Source: Putridiphycobacter sp045107045
GTDB lineage: Bacteria; Bacteroidota; Bacteroidia; Flavobacteriales_D; Crocinitomicaceae
Direction: 5' to 3'
Assembly (NCBI GenBank): GCA_045107045.1
Contig: JBGCFR010000017.1
Coordinates: 70,916-134,915 of the forward strand
DNA length: 64,000 nucleotides
The notes below the pieces were generated by a model. That model did no database searches. It was not told where the DNA came from and was given only the letters and a program-made list of their open reading frames with translations. Position numbers and translations under genes: made by a program. Below are positions 1 through 10,160 of this stretch, in pieces. How positions within the stretch are numbered: position 1 is the stretch's first letter; every line of letters begins with the position of its first letter.

Positions 1-585
1 TGATTCAATAACTACTTCATTTCCTTCTTTAAATGCATTAGCAATTGCATGTGGCATTTCCATTAAGTTTTTTACTTTCGTAATTCCAAAACTAGATCCA
101 CCATCATTTGGTTTTACGAAACAAGGAAAGCCTAATTCATCTGCAATTTGGATAGGTTTAACGTCATTCGGATCTCTCAAAAGGATAGCCTTTGCCGTTG
201 AGATTCCGAAATCTCTTAAAAAAGCATTGCATGCCCACTTATTAAAAGTTAGAGCAGAAGCGAAGCAATCTGAATTGATATACTTTTGACCAATCATATC
301 AAAGTAGGCTTGGAGCTTTCCATCCTCACCAGGTGTTCCATGAATTGTAATGAATGCCAAATCAAAATGGAATTTGGAGCCTTCTAATTCGTATGTAAAA
401 TCATCCTTACTTATTTTAGCCTGCCCACCGCGTATGTGAACGATCCATTGCTGTTCTGTAATTTCAACTAGGTAAGGCTCATATAGTTCGGAATCAATAT
501 TTTCAAAAATAGTTGCAGCACTCTTTTTAGCAATAATAATTTCGCTTGAATAACCCCCAGAAATAATTGCGACTGATTTTTTCAT
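1..585 (-). CDS. ddl: D-alanine--D-alanine ligase, 5' part (cut by window edge)
   Basis: The minus-strand frame runs open from ATG at 585 to the left edge (195 codons), so only the N-terminal part is present. The start reads MKKSVAIISGGYSSE, the usual Ddl opening. A HGTPGEDGKLQAYFD segment follows, as in Ddl proteins, and then FVKPNDGGSSFG, the beginning of the ATP-grasp fold. The enzyme joins two D-alanines with ATP in the cytoplasm to make the dipeptide that MurF adds to the peptidoglycan precursor. It is the last visible gene of a minus-strand operon, 12 nt after the preceding gene. The gene is not inside the dcw cluster of this window, which starts 30 kb away. Identification is confident; the catalytic C-terminal part cannot be checked. 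Confidence 0.9.
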   Translation of the reverse strand, partial: MKKSVAIISGGYSSEIIIAKKSAATIFENIDSELYEPYLVEITEQQWIVHIRGGQAKISKDDFTYELEGSKFHFDLAFITIHGTPGEDGKLQAYFDMIGQKYINSDCFASALTFNKWACNAFLRDFGISTAKAILLRDPNDVKPIQIADELGFPCFVKPNDGGSSFGITKVKNLMEMPHAIANAFKEGNEVVIES

Positions 586-597
586 TATGTAAAATTT

Positions 598-1074
598 TTA
601 AAAGAAAGACATAAACTCATCAAGTGTCATTGCGTAAGTGTAATCTGTTCTCCATTTTTTCGTAATTCCAAATACTCCAGCTCTCAAATATCCCGCGAGA
701 ACAAAGTCAATTTTACCTTGTGAGAGCATTTTGAAGATGGACGAAAACCCACTCTTTAAAAATTTACTCGTATCACCTAAAAGAGAAAATTTATAAATGG
801 CTTTTGTTTTTCGTTTTACATTTACTTTGTCTTTTATTAATACATCTCCACAATTTGTGTCTGCAATTTTTAGATTAAGAATAGATGGCTTTATGGAAAT
901 ATTGTACCAATTTGGGTTATTAATTATGAAGTCAAAAGAAATGATGGTGTTTTTCGATCCTTTCTGGACATTGAAATTCTCCATGGCTATAAATTCAAGA
1001 TCTTTATACCAAAAAGAGGCATGAGTATTAAAGCTTAAGAATAGAAATAGGCAAACACTTAAAACTGGTTTCAT
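598..1074 (-). CDS. small exported protein, possibly LEA-2-like
   Basis: This is a 158-residue protein. It has an N-terminal signal peptide (hydrophobic stretch after MKPVLSV, likely cleaved after THAS) and no lipobox. The body alternates short beta-like stretches such as NTIISFDFIINNPNWYNIS, which resembles the N-P-(N/Y) signature of LEA-2/WHy-type domains. That assignment is by eye only. The ATG abuts the stop codon of the upstream dipeptidase gene with no spacer, and ddl begins 12 nt downstream, so the three genes are almost certainly co-transcribed. The function is unknown. The context suggests a periplasmic or envelope role but does not prove it. Confidence 0.75.
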   Translation of the reverse strand: MKPVLSVCLFLFLSFNTHASFWYKDLEFIAMENFNVQKGSKNTIISFDFIINNPNWYNISIKPSILNLKIADTNCGDVLIKDKVNVKRKTKAIYKFSLLGDTSKFLKSGFSSIFKMLSQGKIDFVLAGYLRAGVFGITKKWRTDYTYAMTLDEFMSFF

Positions 1075-2466
1075 TTATTTAGATTTAAGGGCTGCATAAT
1101 GCCTGTAGAACAAAGGAATAGTTTCTATTCCCTTGTTGAAATTGTAAATACCATAGTGCTCGTTTGGTGAGTGAATGGCATCAGAATCTAAACCAAATCC
1201 TAAAAGAATTGTTTTTAAACCCAATACTTCTTCAAACATAGCCACAATGGGAATTGAACCACCACTTCTCACAGGGATTGGTTTTTTACCGAATGCCTCA
1301 GCTATTGCTAGGCTTGCTGCCTCATATTCAATTGAATTAATTTCAGTTACAGATGGATGCCCACCATGATGAGGTGTTACTTTTACATTGACTGCTTCAG
1401 GAGCAATTTTTTCAAAATGATTTTTAAATAAATTTGTGATGTCTTGCGGATCTTGATCTGGTACCAATCGCATTGAAATTTTAGCATATGCTTTTGAAGC
1501 GATTACAGTTTTTGCGCCTTCACCAGTATAGCCACCCCAAATTCCATTAACGTCAAGAGTTGGACGTATGGAGCCTCTTTCATTAGTAGAATATGTTTTT
1601 TCACCATGAACAGCTTTGATATCAAGCGCTTTTTTATAATCATCTTCAGAGAAAGGGGCTTTTGCCATTTCAGCTCTATCTTCATCCGTTAAATCCACTA
1701 CTCGTTCATAAAATCCAGGAATTGTAATGTGATTGTTTTCATCATGCAAGCTGGCAATCATATCACATAATATGTTAATGGGGTTGGCAACTGCTCCTCC
1801 ATAGAGGCCAGAATGCAAATCTCTATTAGGACCTGTTACTTCAACTTCAACATAGCTTAAGCCTCTTAATCCAGTAGTAATAGATGGTGTATCATTTGAG
1901 ATCATACCTGTGTCAGAAACCAGAATTACATCAGCTTTTAGCTTTTCAACATTAGCTTTGATAAATGTCTCTAAATTTGCAGAACCAACTTCTTCTTCTC
2001 CTTCAATCATTAATTTAACATTACATGGTAAATTATTGGTCTCAAGCATGGCTTCTACAGCTTTCACATGCATATACATTTGCCCTTTATCATCACAAGA
2101 ACCTCTTGCAAAAATGGCACCTTCTGGATGAATATCGGTTTTCTTAATAACTGGTTCAAAAGGCCCTGATTCCCATAGTTCAATAGGGTCGGCTGGTTGA
2201 ACGTCATAGTGTCCATAAACTAAGACTGTAGGTAGTAAAGGGTCAATTATTTTTTCAGCATAAACAATAGGGTGTCCTTTCGTTTGGATTACCTCCACAG
2301 CATCTAATCCCAGTTCGCTAAACTCTTTACTTAAAAACTCAGCAGTTTTTTTTACATCATTTGCATAGGCAGGATCTGCACTTACTGAAGGGATTTTCAA
2401 AAGTTCAAAAAGTTGCTCTAAAAATCTGTCCTTATTGGTTTTTATGTAGTCTAAAGTATTGTTCAT
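1075..2466 (-). CDS. M20 family dipeptidase
   Basis: This 463-residue protein is a zinc-dependent M20 peptidase of the carnosinase-like (CNDP) type, which hydrolyses dipeptides. Visible metal-site motifs in order are YGHYDVQP, ARGSCDDKGQ, EGEEEVGS, SDTG and, near the C-terminus, AIHSPNEHY. HSGLYGG marks the inserted dimerisation domain. I chose the ATG at 2466 (MNNTLDYIKTNKD) because M20 proteins begin here. The frame is open for 25 codons further upstream, but that part has a basic, non-homologous look and crosses a good -7 element at 2485-2492. There is no signal peptide, so it is cytoplasmic. It heads an operon with the next two minus-strand genes. Confidence 0.9.
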   Translation of the reverse strand: MNNTLDYIKTNKDRFLEQLFELLKIPSVSADPAYANDVKKTAEFLSKEFSELGLDAVEVIQTKGHPIVYAEKIIDPLLPTVLVYGHYDVQPADPIELWESGPFEPVIKKTDIHPEGAIFARGSCDDKGQMYMHVKAVEAMLETNNLPCNVKLMIEGEEEVGSANLETFIKANVEKLKADVILVSDTGMISNDTPSITTGLRGLSYVEVEVTGPNRDLHSGLYGGAVANPINILCDMIASLHDENNHITIPGFYERVVDLTDEDRAEMAKAPFSEDDYKKALDIKAVHGEKTYSTNERGSIRPTLDVNGIWGGYTGEGAKTVIASKAYAKISMRLVPDQDPQDITNLFKNHFEKIAPEAVNVKVTPHHGGHPSVTEINSIEYEAASLAIAEAFGKKPIPVRSGGSIPIVAMFEEVLGLKTILLGFGLDSDAIHSPNEHYGIYNFNKGIETIPLFYRHYAALKSK

Positions 2467-2484
2467 GATCATTTGCTTAGAATT

Positions 2485-2492
2485 CAAATTTA
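2485..2492 (-). promoter_or_regulatory. -7 promoter element for the dipeptidase operon
   Basis: On the minus strand this reads TAAATTTG, a perfect match to the Bacteroidota TAnnTTTG element, 18 nt upstream of the chosen ATG. No clear -33 TTG is present at the usual spacing. Confidence 0.55.
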
Positions 2493-2601
2493 CAAAATGT
2501 TTCGTGATAATTATTCTATAATTTTTATAAAAAATAGACATTTTTTATGCAACTTTAATGTGTCTAATGTTGTCTATGCTTTAAGAAGGAAAAAACTATT
2601 T

Positions 2602-5600
2602 ATGAAAAATATTCTCATCATCTTGGTTCTAATAGGGTCTTCATTTGGTTTTTCTCAAGTTACTGTAACTAATAATCAGACTGTAGCGTGGTATATTCAA
2701 AACGTTTTAGTAGGGACTGGTATTACAATTTCAGGTGTTCAATATAATGGCGGACCTGGAAATGTGCAAAACGAACAGGTAGGACAGTTTGTTGATCCGA
2801 CTTCGGCAACAGGTTTACCAGATGGACTAATTCTTGGTTCTGGTGATGTCACTATGGCCTCTCAAGCCAATATTGGAGGAGGGTCGTCATTAGGTGGAGG
2901 AAATGGTGCTGGAGTAGATACTGATTTAGCCTCAATTACACTTAATCAAATTAATGATGAATGTGTGGTTGAATTTGATTTTGTGCCAACTGGCGATTCT
3001 ATCGTATTTAGCTATGTTTTTGCATCCGAAGAGTATGAAGAGTATGTATGCGGAAGTGTGAATGACGCATTTGGTTTTTTTTTAACAGGAACTAATCCAA
3101 ATGGGGCTAATTATGCAGCGACTAATTTAGCGCTTGTTCCAGACCCTGCAAACCCATCAATCTATACAACAACAGGAGTGTCAATTAATACAGTAAATCC
3201 AGGTGTTTCTGGTGGGAATGGTCAGGCGGCAAATTGTGCTGCGTTGGACCCAAATTGGGCAAGCTACAACGTGTTTTACGCTGGAGCAAATACAGGAACC
3301 AATTATGAGTATGACGGAAATACAGTGGTTTTAGACTGCCGGGCAGCCGTAGTTTGTGGTGAAACTTACCATATTAAATTAGCTATTGGCGACGGCGGGG
3401 ATGGTGCTTTCGACTCCGGTGTATTTTTGGAAGGTGGTTCTTTTTCTTCTCCTCAACCTATTGTGAAAATTCAACCACTTGATGAAAATGGAGATCCAAT
3501 TCCTAATAACGTATTACCTGAAGGCTGTATTAATGCCTCTATACTTTTAATTAAACCCATTGGATATACTGATAGTACTTTTACGATAGATTTATCTATT
3601 GGTGGTACAGCAACTAATGGAGTTGATTATACCCAATTGAATCCCCAATACACAATTCCAATTGGTCAAGATACGATTTCAGTAAATATTTCTGCTGCGC
3701 TAGACGGCATAGTTGAAGGACAAGAAACATTGATTCTTAGTACTATTTATGTAACAAATTGTGGAGATTCAATTTTCATATCAGATACGCTTAATATTTT
3801 GGATGTTGCACTTAATTATAATTTGTTGTTTAATGATACAATAATGGATTGTCCCCAGGATTCAATTCTAATAACAGTTGTTGCGGATGGTGGAATTCCA
3901 AATATCAATTATGTTTGGCAACATTCCAATGAAACTTCTGCTTCAATATGGGTGCCGGCAAATGTTTTTGGAACATACTATTATCCAGTTTTGGCCACCG
4001 ATTATTGTAGTATTACTTCCTTTGATTCTATTGAAGTGACTATTAACCCTTCAGTGCCTCCAACTATTGCTTTTGTTGATGATTATATTTTTACATGTGT
4101 CGACCAGAATGGTGTAAATATTGCTGTTGATAGTATCGGAAACCCCTTTGATCCCAATGCAATTACTTACACATGGACCCCTGCTAATGGAGCCCTTGAC
4201 AATATAAATGTGTTTCCCACTAGTGCTACAACTTGGTTTTATCTAACCGTTTATGATGGTTGTAATAAAGTAACAGATTCCGTCCAGGTTGACGTTGGGA
4301 CAGCTACCGTAGATTCAATTTCAATATTGCCTGCTCAGGGTTGCTCTGGTCAGGGGAATGCCGCTGGATCAATTTCAGTATATCCAGTTGCCGCCAATTG
4401 GAGTTATACATTGGTTGGAAATGGAACGGTAGTTGGTCCTCAAACAAGTAACATATTTACCAATTTAGCTGGAAACCTATCTTATAATCTTTTAGCTACT
4501 GATCCTCAAGGATGTATATTGGATACTGTTATTTTTGTTACTCAGGCTAACGCCACTTTAAATGCTACAATAGACCCTTTAGCTTTAAAAAATACCTTGT
4601 GTTTCGGAAGTGCTGATGGTGAGGCTGGAATTATTAATATTACAGGAGGAACTAATACGCCTTCTCCTGGACCCTTTAATGTAACCTGGACCCATTCAGA
4701 CGGTACCAATATTATTGGTGGTCAGAATATTCCGTTAAATGGAGGAGATAATGTTAATTCCCTGTATGTCGGGAATTGGCAAGTGCTAGTCGTTGAACAG
4801 AATTCTGGATGTGCTTGGTCACAATCATTTGCAATTGGAGAACCTGATGTATTAACAGTTTCTGTGGTTGGCTCAGATTCTATTTGCAGTGGGACCAGCG
4901 TAGGATCAATGAATGTTTTAGGATATGGAGGTACTGGGAATTATACAGTTAGTATAGTAGATAATTTAGGCAATTTAGTCAGTACTCCAGGTACATCCAT
5001 AGCAGTTGGCTTATCTGCTGGGCAATATAATTACACTATAAATGATGACAATGGTTGTACCGCCAGCGGTGTAACAAGTATTGTTACTCGTGCAAAAATT
5101 AAAGTGACCTTCGATCAGGTTAATATTAAATGTTTTGGAAGAAATACAGGTTCTGTTAACATCACTAGTGCTCAAAACTATGCGGGTAGTTATAGTGATT
5201 TGCAGTTTATTTGGACACCGAGTATAACTGGAGGTGACGGACCTGGAAAAACATCAGAAAGCGGCATGTCACCAGGTATTTATGTTGTAGAATTACAAGA
5301 TGTTAATGGGTGTATTTCGGATACGATTATAACAATTTTAGATGCAGAACCAATTGTACTTGAGATTGATAAAAAATCATCATTTTGTAGATCAGCAGGT
5401 TTTCAAAATGGCAATGGACATTTAGAAGTATACCCAAGTGGTGGAGTGGGTAACTATAGTTTACTTTGGCAGAGTTTAGAAACAGGTGAAAGCTCAAATG
5501 TAGTACAATGGGCTCCATTAAATCCTGGAGATTATAAGATTTCTGTTATGGACAATAATAACTGTTTAGTAACAGAGTTTGTTACGTTAGACTCCACTAA

Positions 5601-6204
5601 TGTGGTTGCTAATTTTGTTGTGACTTCTGACGATTTTGAGGGGCCTGGTGCATTTGAGGGAACTGAGCCTGTAAATATTAAATTGCAAAATTCTTCAACC
5701 GGTTTTTCAGATGTCACTAATCCACAATCTGATACTGTTTTTAGTTGGAATTATGATGCTAAGAATAGCTCAGGTGGAAATTGGTTTTTCTCGTATGATT
5801 ATAATGAAAGACTAGATACAACTTATATGGGTGAAGCTATTTATCAGGTCTGTTTAGTTGCTAAGAATTATAATGATTGTTCAGATACACAATGTGTTGA
5901 TATTACTGTTCATAGACAGCCCGAATTATTATTGCCAAATGTGTTTACGCCTGGTGCCGAACCCAATAATACCTTCTTCTTTCCTAATATTGGGATTGTT
6001 GAATTTAAGGGCACTGTTTATAACAGGTATGGTGTTAAAGTATTCGAATTTAATGATATTACTGATGAATGGGATGGAACAAATTTTAAAAATAATGAAC
6101 CATGTTCAGATGGGGTCTATTATTATATTTTTGAGGCAAAATCGAGTAATGGTTCCCCTTACACAGGTGAAGGTCATATTACGCTTATTCGCGGAAAGTA
6201 TTAG
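2602..6204 (+). CDS. giant T9SS type B surface protein with choice-of-anchor L domain
   Basis: The start is the ATG at 2602 (MKNILIILVLIG, a typical signal peptide ending near FGFSQ), giving 1200 residues. The frame is open for 43 codons upstream, but that part has no signal-peptide character. Residues about 20-290 form a choice-of-anchor L domain (LPDGLILGSGD, FSYVFASEEYEEYV, NDAFGFFLTG). Next comes a Calx-beta-like segment (GGTATNGVDYTQL) and a run of Ig/SprB-like repeats with paired cysteines. The last ~90 residues (LLLPNVFTPG, VYNRYGVKVFE, WDGT, SDGVYYYIF) are the gliding-motility-type C-terminal domain that marks T9SS type B cargo. It is expected to be exported and exposed at the cell surface. 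The C-terminal ~708 residues are shared with the next gene. The ligand is unknown. Confidence 0.9.
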   Translation: MKNILIILVLIGSSFGFSQVTVTNNQTVAWYIQNVLVGTGITISGVQYNGGPGNVQNEQVGQFVDPTSATGLPDGLILGSGDVTMASQANIGGGSSLGGGNGAGVDTDLASITLNQINDECVVEFDFVPTGDSIVFSYVFASEEYEEYVCGSVNDAFGFFLTGTNPNGANYAATNLALVPDPANPSIYTTTGVSINTVNPGVSGGNGQAANCAALDPNWASYNVFYAGANTGTNYEYDGNTVVLDCRAAVVCGETYHIKLAIGDGGDGAFDSGVFLEGGSFSSPQPIVKIQPLDENGDPIPNNVLPEGCINASILLIKPIGYTDSTFTIDLSIGGTATNGVDYTQLNPQYTIPIGQDTISVNISAALDGIVEGQETLILSTIYVTNCGDSIFISDTLNILDVALNYNLLFNDTIMDCPQDSILITVVADGGIPNINYVWQHSNETSASIWVPANVFGTYYYPVLATDYCSITSFDSIEVTINPSVPPTIAFVDDYIFTCVDQNGVNIAVDSIGNPFDPNAITYTWTPANGALDNINVFPTSATTWFYLTVYDGCNKVTDSVQVDVGTATVDSISILPAQGCSGQGNAAGSISVYPVAANWSYTLVGNGTVVGPQTSNIFTNLAGNLSYNLLATDPQGCILDTVIFVTQANATLNATIDPLALKNTLCFGSADGEAGIINITGGTNTPSPGPFNVTWTHSDGTNIIGGQNIPLNGGDNVNSLYVGNWQVLVVEQNSGCAWSQSFAIGEPDVLTVSVVGSDSICSGTSVGSMNVLGYGGTGNYTVSIVDNLGNLVSTPGTSIAVGLSAGQYNYTINDDNGCTASGVTSIVTRAKIKVTFDQVNIKCFGRNTGSVNITSAQNYAGSYSDLQFIWTPSITGGDGPGKTSESGMSPGIYVVELQDVNGCISDTIITILDAEPIVLEIDKKSSFCRSAGFQNGNGHLEVYPSGGVGNYSLLWQSLETGESSNVVQWAPLNPGDYKISVMDNNNCLVTEFVTLDSTNVVANFVVTSDDFEGPGAFEGTEPVNIKLQNSSTGFSDVTNPQSDTVFSWNYDAKNSSGGNWFFSYDYNERLDTTYMGEAIYQVCLVAKNYNDCSDTQCVDITVHRQPELLLPNVFTPGAEPNNTFFFPNIGIVEFKGTVYNRYGVKVFEFNDITDEWDGTNFKNNEPCSDGVYYYIFEAKSSNGSPYTGEGHITLIRGKY
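4078..6204 (+). repeat. C-terminal module, copy 1 of a tandem gene duplication
   Basis: This segment encodes about 708 residues from DDYIFTCVDQN to the stop. It aligns with 8023-10146 without any visible gap. Most residues match by eye, while codon third positions differ freely (compare 5527-5570 with 9472-9515). This suggests an old duplication under protein-level constraint. Confidence 0.85.
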
Positions 6205-6336
6205 CAGTATTGGTCAATGTAACTGCGTTTACAATGTTCAAGATACACTTTAGTAGTGCGGTTATTAGTTGAATGTACTTATTTTATTTCCTGACTAAAA
6301 ATAAATGCGTATTTTAGTTTTTTCAAGGCAAACCTT

Positions 6337-9300
6337 ATGGCTCCGAAAGTATTAATAATTATCTTTTTTACCCTTTCTTTTTCAGCCAGTTCGCAGCTTT
6401 CAACTAATATTGTGATGAACGCTGCAAATAATAATACAACTTTCAATACTTGCCTTGGTGGCTTATACGATTCTGGAGGAACTGGCGCAAATGCGCCATA
6501 TCAAAATAATGAGTCATATACAGTGACCATTTGTCCGAATGTTCCAGGAGATTTCATGACATTGCAATGGACCGTTTTTAATTTGAATGGCACAAATACA
6601 AGCACTGCCCCTAACCAAACTAATGCGGATAATATCACGATTTATGATGGGGATGATATTTTAGCACCAACATTAGGAACGTATTATGCAGGTGATTTGA
6701 CGCCAGGAGATTTATTTGGCGCAACGCCGTCTAATCCGACAGGATGCTTGACGATAGTTTTTAATTCGAATGATGTTGGAACTGGAGATTTTAATGCACA
6801 AGTAACATGCGAAACACCTTGTGACCCGCCATCAGCTAACGCTACTATATTGAATTCAGATAATTTATCAGGAGATTCAATTGCGGTATGTGTTGATGAA
6901 ATGATTTCATTTCAAGACAATGGTTCTACAGCAGGGCCAAGTGGTTTATTTACATTACAAAAATGGGTTTGGTCATGGGGTGATGGTACCCCAAATGATA
7001 CATTGTTGTCTGGTGCATCATTGAGTCATTCATTTAGTAATCCCGGACAGTACATTGTGCAATTAACTGTGATAGATGATAATAATTGTGTTAATCTTAA
7101 TGCAACTGATCTAAACGTTTTTGTGAGTACCTACCCTACATTCGTTCCGTTTCCGGGTGATACAACTTTATGTTTAGGGCAAAGTGTTGAATTAGCCGCT
7201 GCCCCTGATAACTATGAACAGACCTGGTCAGGTTTTCCCGCACAAATATATGATGCTACAAATTGCATGGAAGATTTGACTGGAATTGTTCAGGCAACAA
7301 CTCTTGTTTTAACTGGGTTTGATCCAAATGTTTCGCTTAATAATGCTAATCCAGATGTGTTGAGTATTTGTGTCGAAATGGAGCATTCATTTATGGGAGA
7401 TTTCGTCCTGCAAGTACAATGTCCAACAGGTCAAATAATGACTTTGCACCAGCAAGGTGGTGGAGGGGTAAATTTAGGGAATCCTGTTCAAGGCATAATA
7501 GACTGCAATGATCCAGCAACATTTGGTTCACCTTGGACTTATTGTTTTGATGCTGTTGCAACTGACACCTGGGTCCAAGCAGTTGCAGCTGTTACTACTA
7601 TTCCAAATGGAGGAGGTGGGAATTCATTGGTGCCAGGTAATTATGCACCGGTTGACCCAATGGGTTTTGCAGCGCTAGATGGTTGCCCAATTAATGGTAC
7701 GTGGAATTTGTTATTCACCGATTTATGGGCATCTGATGATGGTTCATTACCAGGATGGTCGATTAATTTTGATCCCTCGTTATATCCACCAGCAACTGTT
7801 TTTACTCCAAATATTGGTTCCAATTCAGATTCTTCATATTGGTCTCTAAACGATCCATTTATTATATCTAATAGTCCTGATTTAGATACTATCATTGTGA
7901 CACCAACAAGTGCAGGAGTATTTAATTATACTTATACTGTGTCCAATAATTTCGGTTGCACTTTTGATTCAACTATTTCAATTACAGTAAACGCTTCTCC
8001 TCCACCAAATATTACTTTTATTGATGATTATATTTTTGCCTGTATAAATCAAAACAATGTAAACATAGCTGTTGATAGCATAGGTGGTGCATTTGATCCC
8101 ACTGCAATTACGTATAGCTGGAGCCCGATTCCCGGAAATCAAGATAACATAAATGTAACACCGACGAATGTAAATAATTGGTATTATTTAACGGTTTTTG
8201 ATGGTTGCAATTCAGCAACAGATTCTGTTCAAGTGGAAATAGGTATAGTGGAAGTAGATTCAATTTCAATTTTACCAGCTTTAGGATGCGCGGGTCAAGG
8301 GACTTCATCAGGTTCTATTTCAGTTTACCCTATGGCTGCAAATTGGACTTATACCCTTGTTGGAAATGGCATGGTTACAGGACCTCAAACAAGCAATGTG
8401 TTTAATGATTTAGTAGGGAATTTGACATATAATTTACTGGCCACTAATCCCCAGGGCTGTATTTTAGATACTAATATTATAGTCCCGCAAGCCAATGCAA
8501 CCTTGAATGCGACTTTAGATCCTAATGCTTTAAAAAATACATTGTGCTTTGGAAGTGCTGATGGTGAGGCAGGAATCATTAATATAATGGGAGGGATTAA
8601 TACTCCAACTGCTGGTCCATTTAATGTAACTTGGACTCATGCAGATGGTACAAACGTTATTGGGGGTCAGAATATTCAATTAAATGGAGGAGATATTGTA
8701 AATACGTTATATGCTGGTAATTGGCAAGTGCTAGTAGAGGAGCAAAACTCTGGTTGTGCTTGGTCGCAGACGTTTACTATCGGTGAGGCCGATTTATTAA
8801 CTACATCAGTTGTTAGTTCTGATTCGATTTGTAATGGCACGGCCACAGGATCTATGAATGTTTTTGGTTATGGAGGCACTGGCAATTATACAGTAAGTGT
8901 GGTTGATAATCTTGGTAATTTAGTAAGTACACCAGGTACATCAGTTGCTGTAGGCCTAGCCCCAGGACAATATTTCTATACATTAAATGATGAGAATGGC
9001 TGTGAGGCTAGCGGAATTACATCCATTGTGTCTAGAGGTGAAATTATGATCACTTTTGATCAAGTAAATATTCTTTGCTATGGAAGTGACAAAGGGTTTG
9101 TAAGTATAACAGGTGCCCAAAACTACGCCGGTAGTTATAATGATTTGCAATTTATTTGGACACCAAGTATCACTGGGGGAGACGGTCCAGGCAAAATATT
9201 TGAATCTGGAATGCCCCCAGGTACCTATGTGATAGAATTCCAGGATACTCAGGGTTGTATTTCAGATACTATCCTAACAATTTTAGATGCGGAACCTATT

Positions 9301-10146
9301 GTTTTAGAAATTGATAAGAAGTCAACTTTTTGTCGAATTGCTGGTTTTCAAAATGGAAATGGATATTTAAAAGTATTTCCGAGTGGAGGAGCTGGTAACT
9401 ATAGTTTATTATGGGAAAACTTGCAGACAGGTGAAACTTCCAATGTTGTTCAGTGGGGGGCCTTAAACCCTGGAGATTATAAAATATCTGTTTTAGATAA
9501 TAACAACTGCTTAGTTACAGATACTGTTACCTTAGATTCTGTTAATGTAGTTGCTGATTTTACAATTACTTCAGACGATTTTGAAGGCCAAGGAGCCTTG
9601 GAGGGTACTGAACCTATAAATGTAAAGTTTCAGAATAATTCAGTTGGTTTTTCAGATGTTACAAATCCAGAGTCTGATACTGTTTTCAGTTGGAATTATG
9701 ATGTTAAGAGCATTCCAGGAGCAGATTGGTTTTTCTCCTATAACTATAATGAGGTACTAGATACAACATATACTGGCGAAGGTGTTTTTCAGGTTTGCTT
9801 AATAGCTAAGAATTATAATGATTGTGGAGATACACAATGTGTTGATATTACCGTCCACAGACAACCACAGTTATTATTGCCAAACGTGTTTACACCAGGA
9901 TCCGAACCTAATAATACCTTTTTCTTTCCAAACGTTGGAATTAAAGAGTTTAAAGCGACTGTTTATAATAGGTATGGAGTTAAAGTATTCGAATTTATGG
10001 ACATAACTGATCATTGGGATGGGACAAATATTAAAAACAATAAACCTTGTTCAGATGGGGCGTATTTTTACGTTTTTAAAGGAGAATCAAATAATGGGAT
10101 TCCATATTCTGGCGAAGGTAATATTACCCTCATTCGAGGAAAATAG
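6337..10146 (+). CDS. giant T9SS type B surface protein with CUB-like, PKD and P domains
   Basis: This is a 1269-residue protein with a signal peptide (MAPKVLIIIFFTLSFSASSQ). Residues about 20-160 look like a CUB domain (YTVTICPN, NITIYDGDD, CLTIVFNSND). About 205-260 is a PKD domain (WVWSWGDGTPND, HSFSNPGQYIVQLTV). About 330-480 is a proprotein-convertase P-like domain (VCVEMEHSFMGDFVLQV-type core, WNLLFTDLWASDDGSLPGW). From residue ~563 (base 8023) to the end it is colinear with the C-terminal 708 residues of the preceding gene, ending in the same T9SS type B sorting domain. It lies 132 bp downstream of its paralogue with no visible terminator between them. Its 3' end is only 14 bp from the convergent thiL. 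Likely an adhesin or surface-matrix protein; the ligand is unknown. Confidence 0.9.
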   Translation: MAPKVLIIIFFTLSFSASSQLSTNIVMNAANNNTTFNTCLGGLYDSGGTGANAPYQNNESYTVTICPNVPGDFMTLQWTVFNLNGTNTSTAPNQTNADNITIYDGDDILAPTLGTYYAGDLTPGDLFGATPSNPTGCLTIVFNSNDVGTGDFNAQVTCETPCDPPSANATILNSDNLSGDSIAVCVDEMISFQDNGSTAGPSGLFTLQKWVWSWGDGTPNDTLLSGASLSHSFSNPGQYIVQLTVIDDNNCVNLNATDLNVFVSTYPTFVPFPGDTTLCLGQSVELAAAPDNYEQTWSGFPAQIYDATNCMEDLTGIVQATTLVLTGFDPNVSLNNANPDVLSICVEMEHSFMGDFVLQVQCPTGQIMTLHQQGGGGVNLGNPVQGIIDCNDPATFGSPWTYCFDAVATDTWVQAVAAVTTIPNGGGGNSLVPGNYAPVDPMGFAALDGCPINGTWNLLFTDLWASDDGSLPGWSINFDPSLYPPATVFTPNIGSNSDSSYWSLNDPFIISNSPDLDTIIVTPTSAGVFNYTYTVSNNFGCTFDSTISITVNASPPPNITFIDDYIFACINQNNVNIAVDSIGGAFDPTAITYSWSPIPGNQDNINVTPTNVNNWYYLTVFDGCNSATDSVQVEIGIVEVDSISILPALGCAGQGTSSGSISVYPMAANWTYTLVGNGMVTGPQTSNVFNDLVGNLTYNLLATNPQGCILDTNIIVPQANATLNATLDPNALKNTLCFGSADGEAGIINIMGGINTPTAGPFNVTWTHADGTNVIGGQNIQLNGGDIVNTLYAGNWQVLVEEQNSGCAWSQTFTIGEADLLTTSVVSSDSICNGTATGSMNVFGYGGTGNYTVSVVDNLGNLVSTPGTSVAVGLAPGQYFYTLNDENGCEASGITSIVSRGEIMITFDQVNILCYGSDKGFVSITGAQNYAGSYNDLQFIWTPSITGGDGPGKIFESGMPPGTYVIEFQDTQGCISDTILTILDAEPIVLEIDKKSTFCRIAGFQNGNGYLKVFPSGGAGNYSLLWENLQTGETSNVVQWGALNPGDYKISVLDNNNCLVTDTVTLDSVNVVADFTITSDDFEGQGALEGTEPINVKFQNNSVGFSDVTNPESDTVFSWNYDVKSIPGADWFFSYNYNEVLDTTYTGEGVFQVCLIAKNYNDCGDTQCVDITVHRQPQLLLPNVFTPGSEPNNTFFFPNVGIKEFKATVYNRYGVKVFEFMDITDHWDGTNIKNNKPCSDGAYFYVFKGESNNGIPYSGEGNITLIRGK
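8023..10146 (+). repeat. C-terminal module, copy 2 of a tandem gene duplication
   Basis: This is the counterpart of 4078-6204, beginning DDYIFACINQN. The lengths match apart from one extra Tyr before the stop in copy 1. The N-terminal parts of the two genes are unrelated. Confidence 0.85.
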
Positions 10147-10160
10147 AAATGATTAAAACT

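Noticed and set aside
797..1024. Plus-strand frame of 75 codons inside the minus-strand exported protein gene
   Set aside because: It lies entirely antisense to a gene packed in an operon and has no protein-like features.
5327..5717. Antisense frames inside the first giant surface protein
   Set aside because: Shadow frames of a well-supported CDS. Similar shadows at 8108-8579 exist because the sequence is low in stop codons.
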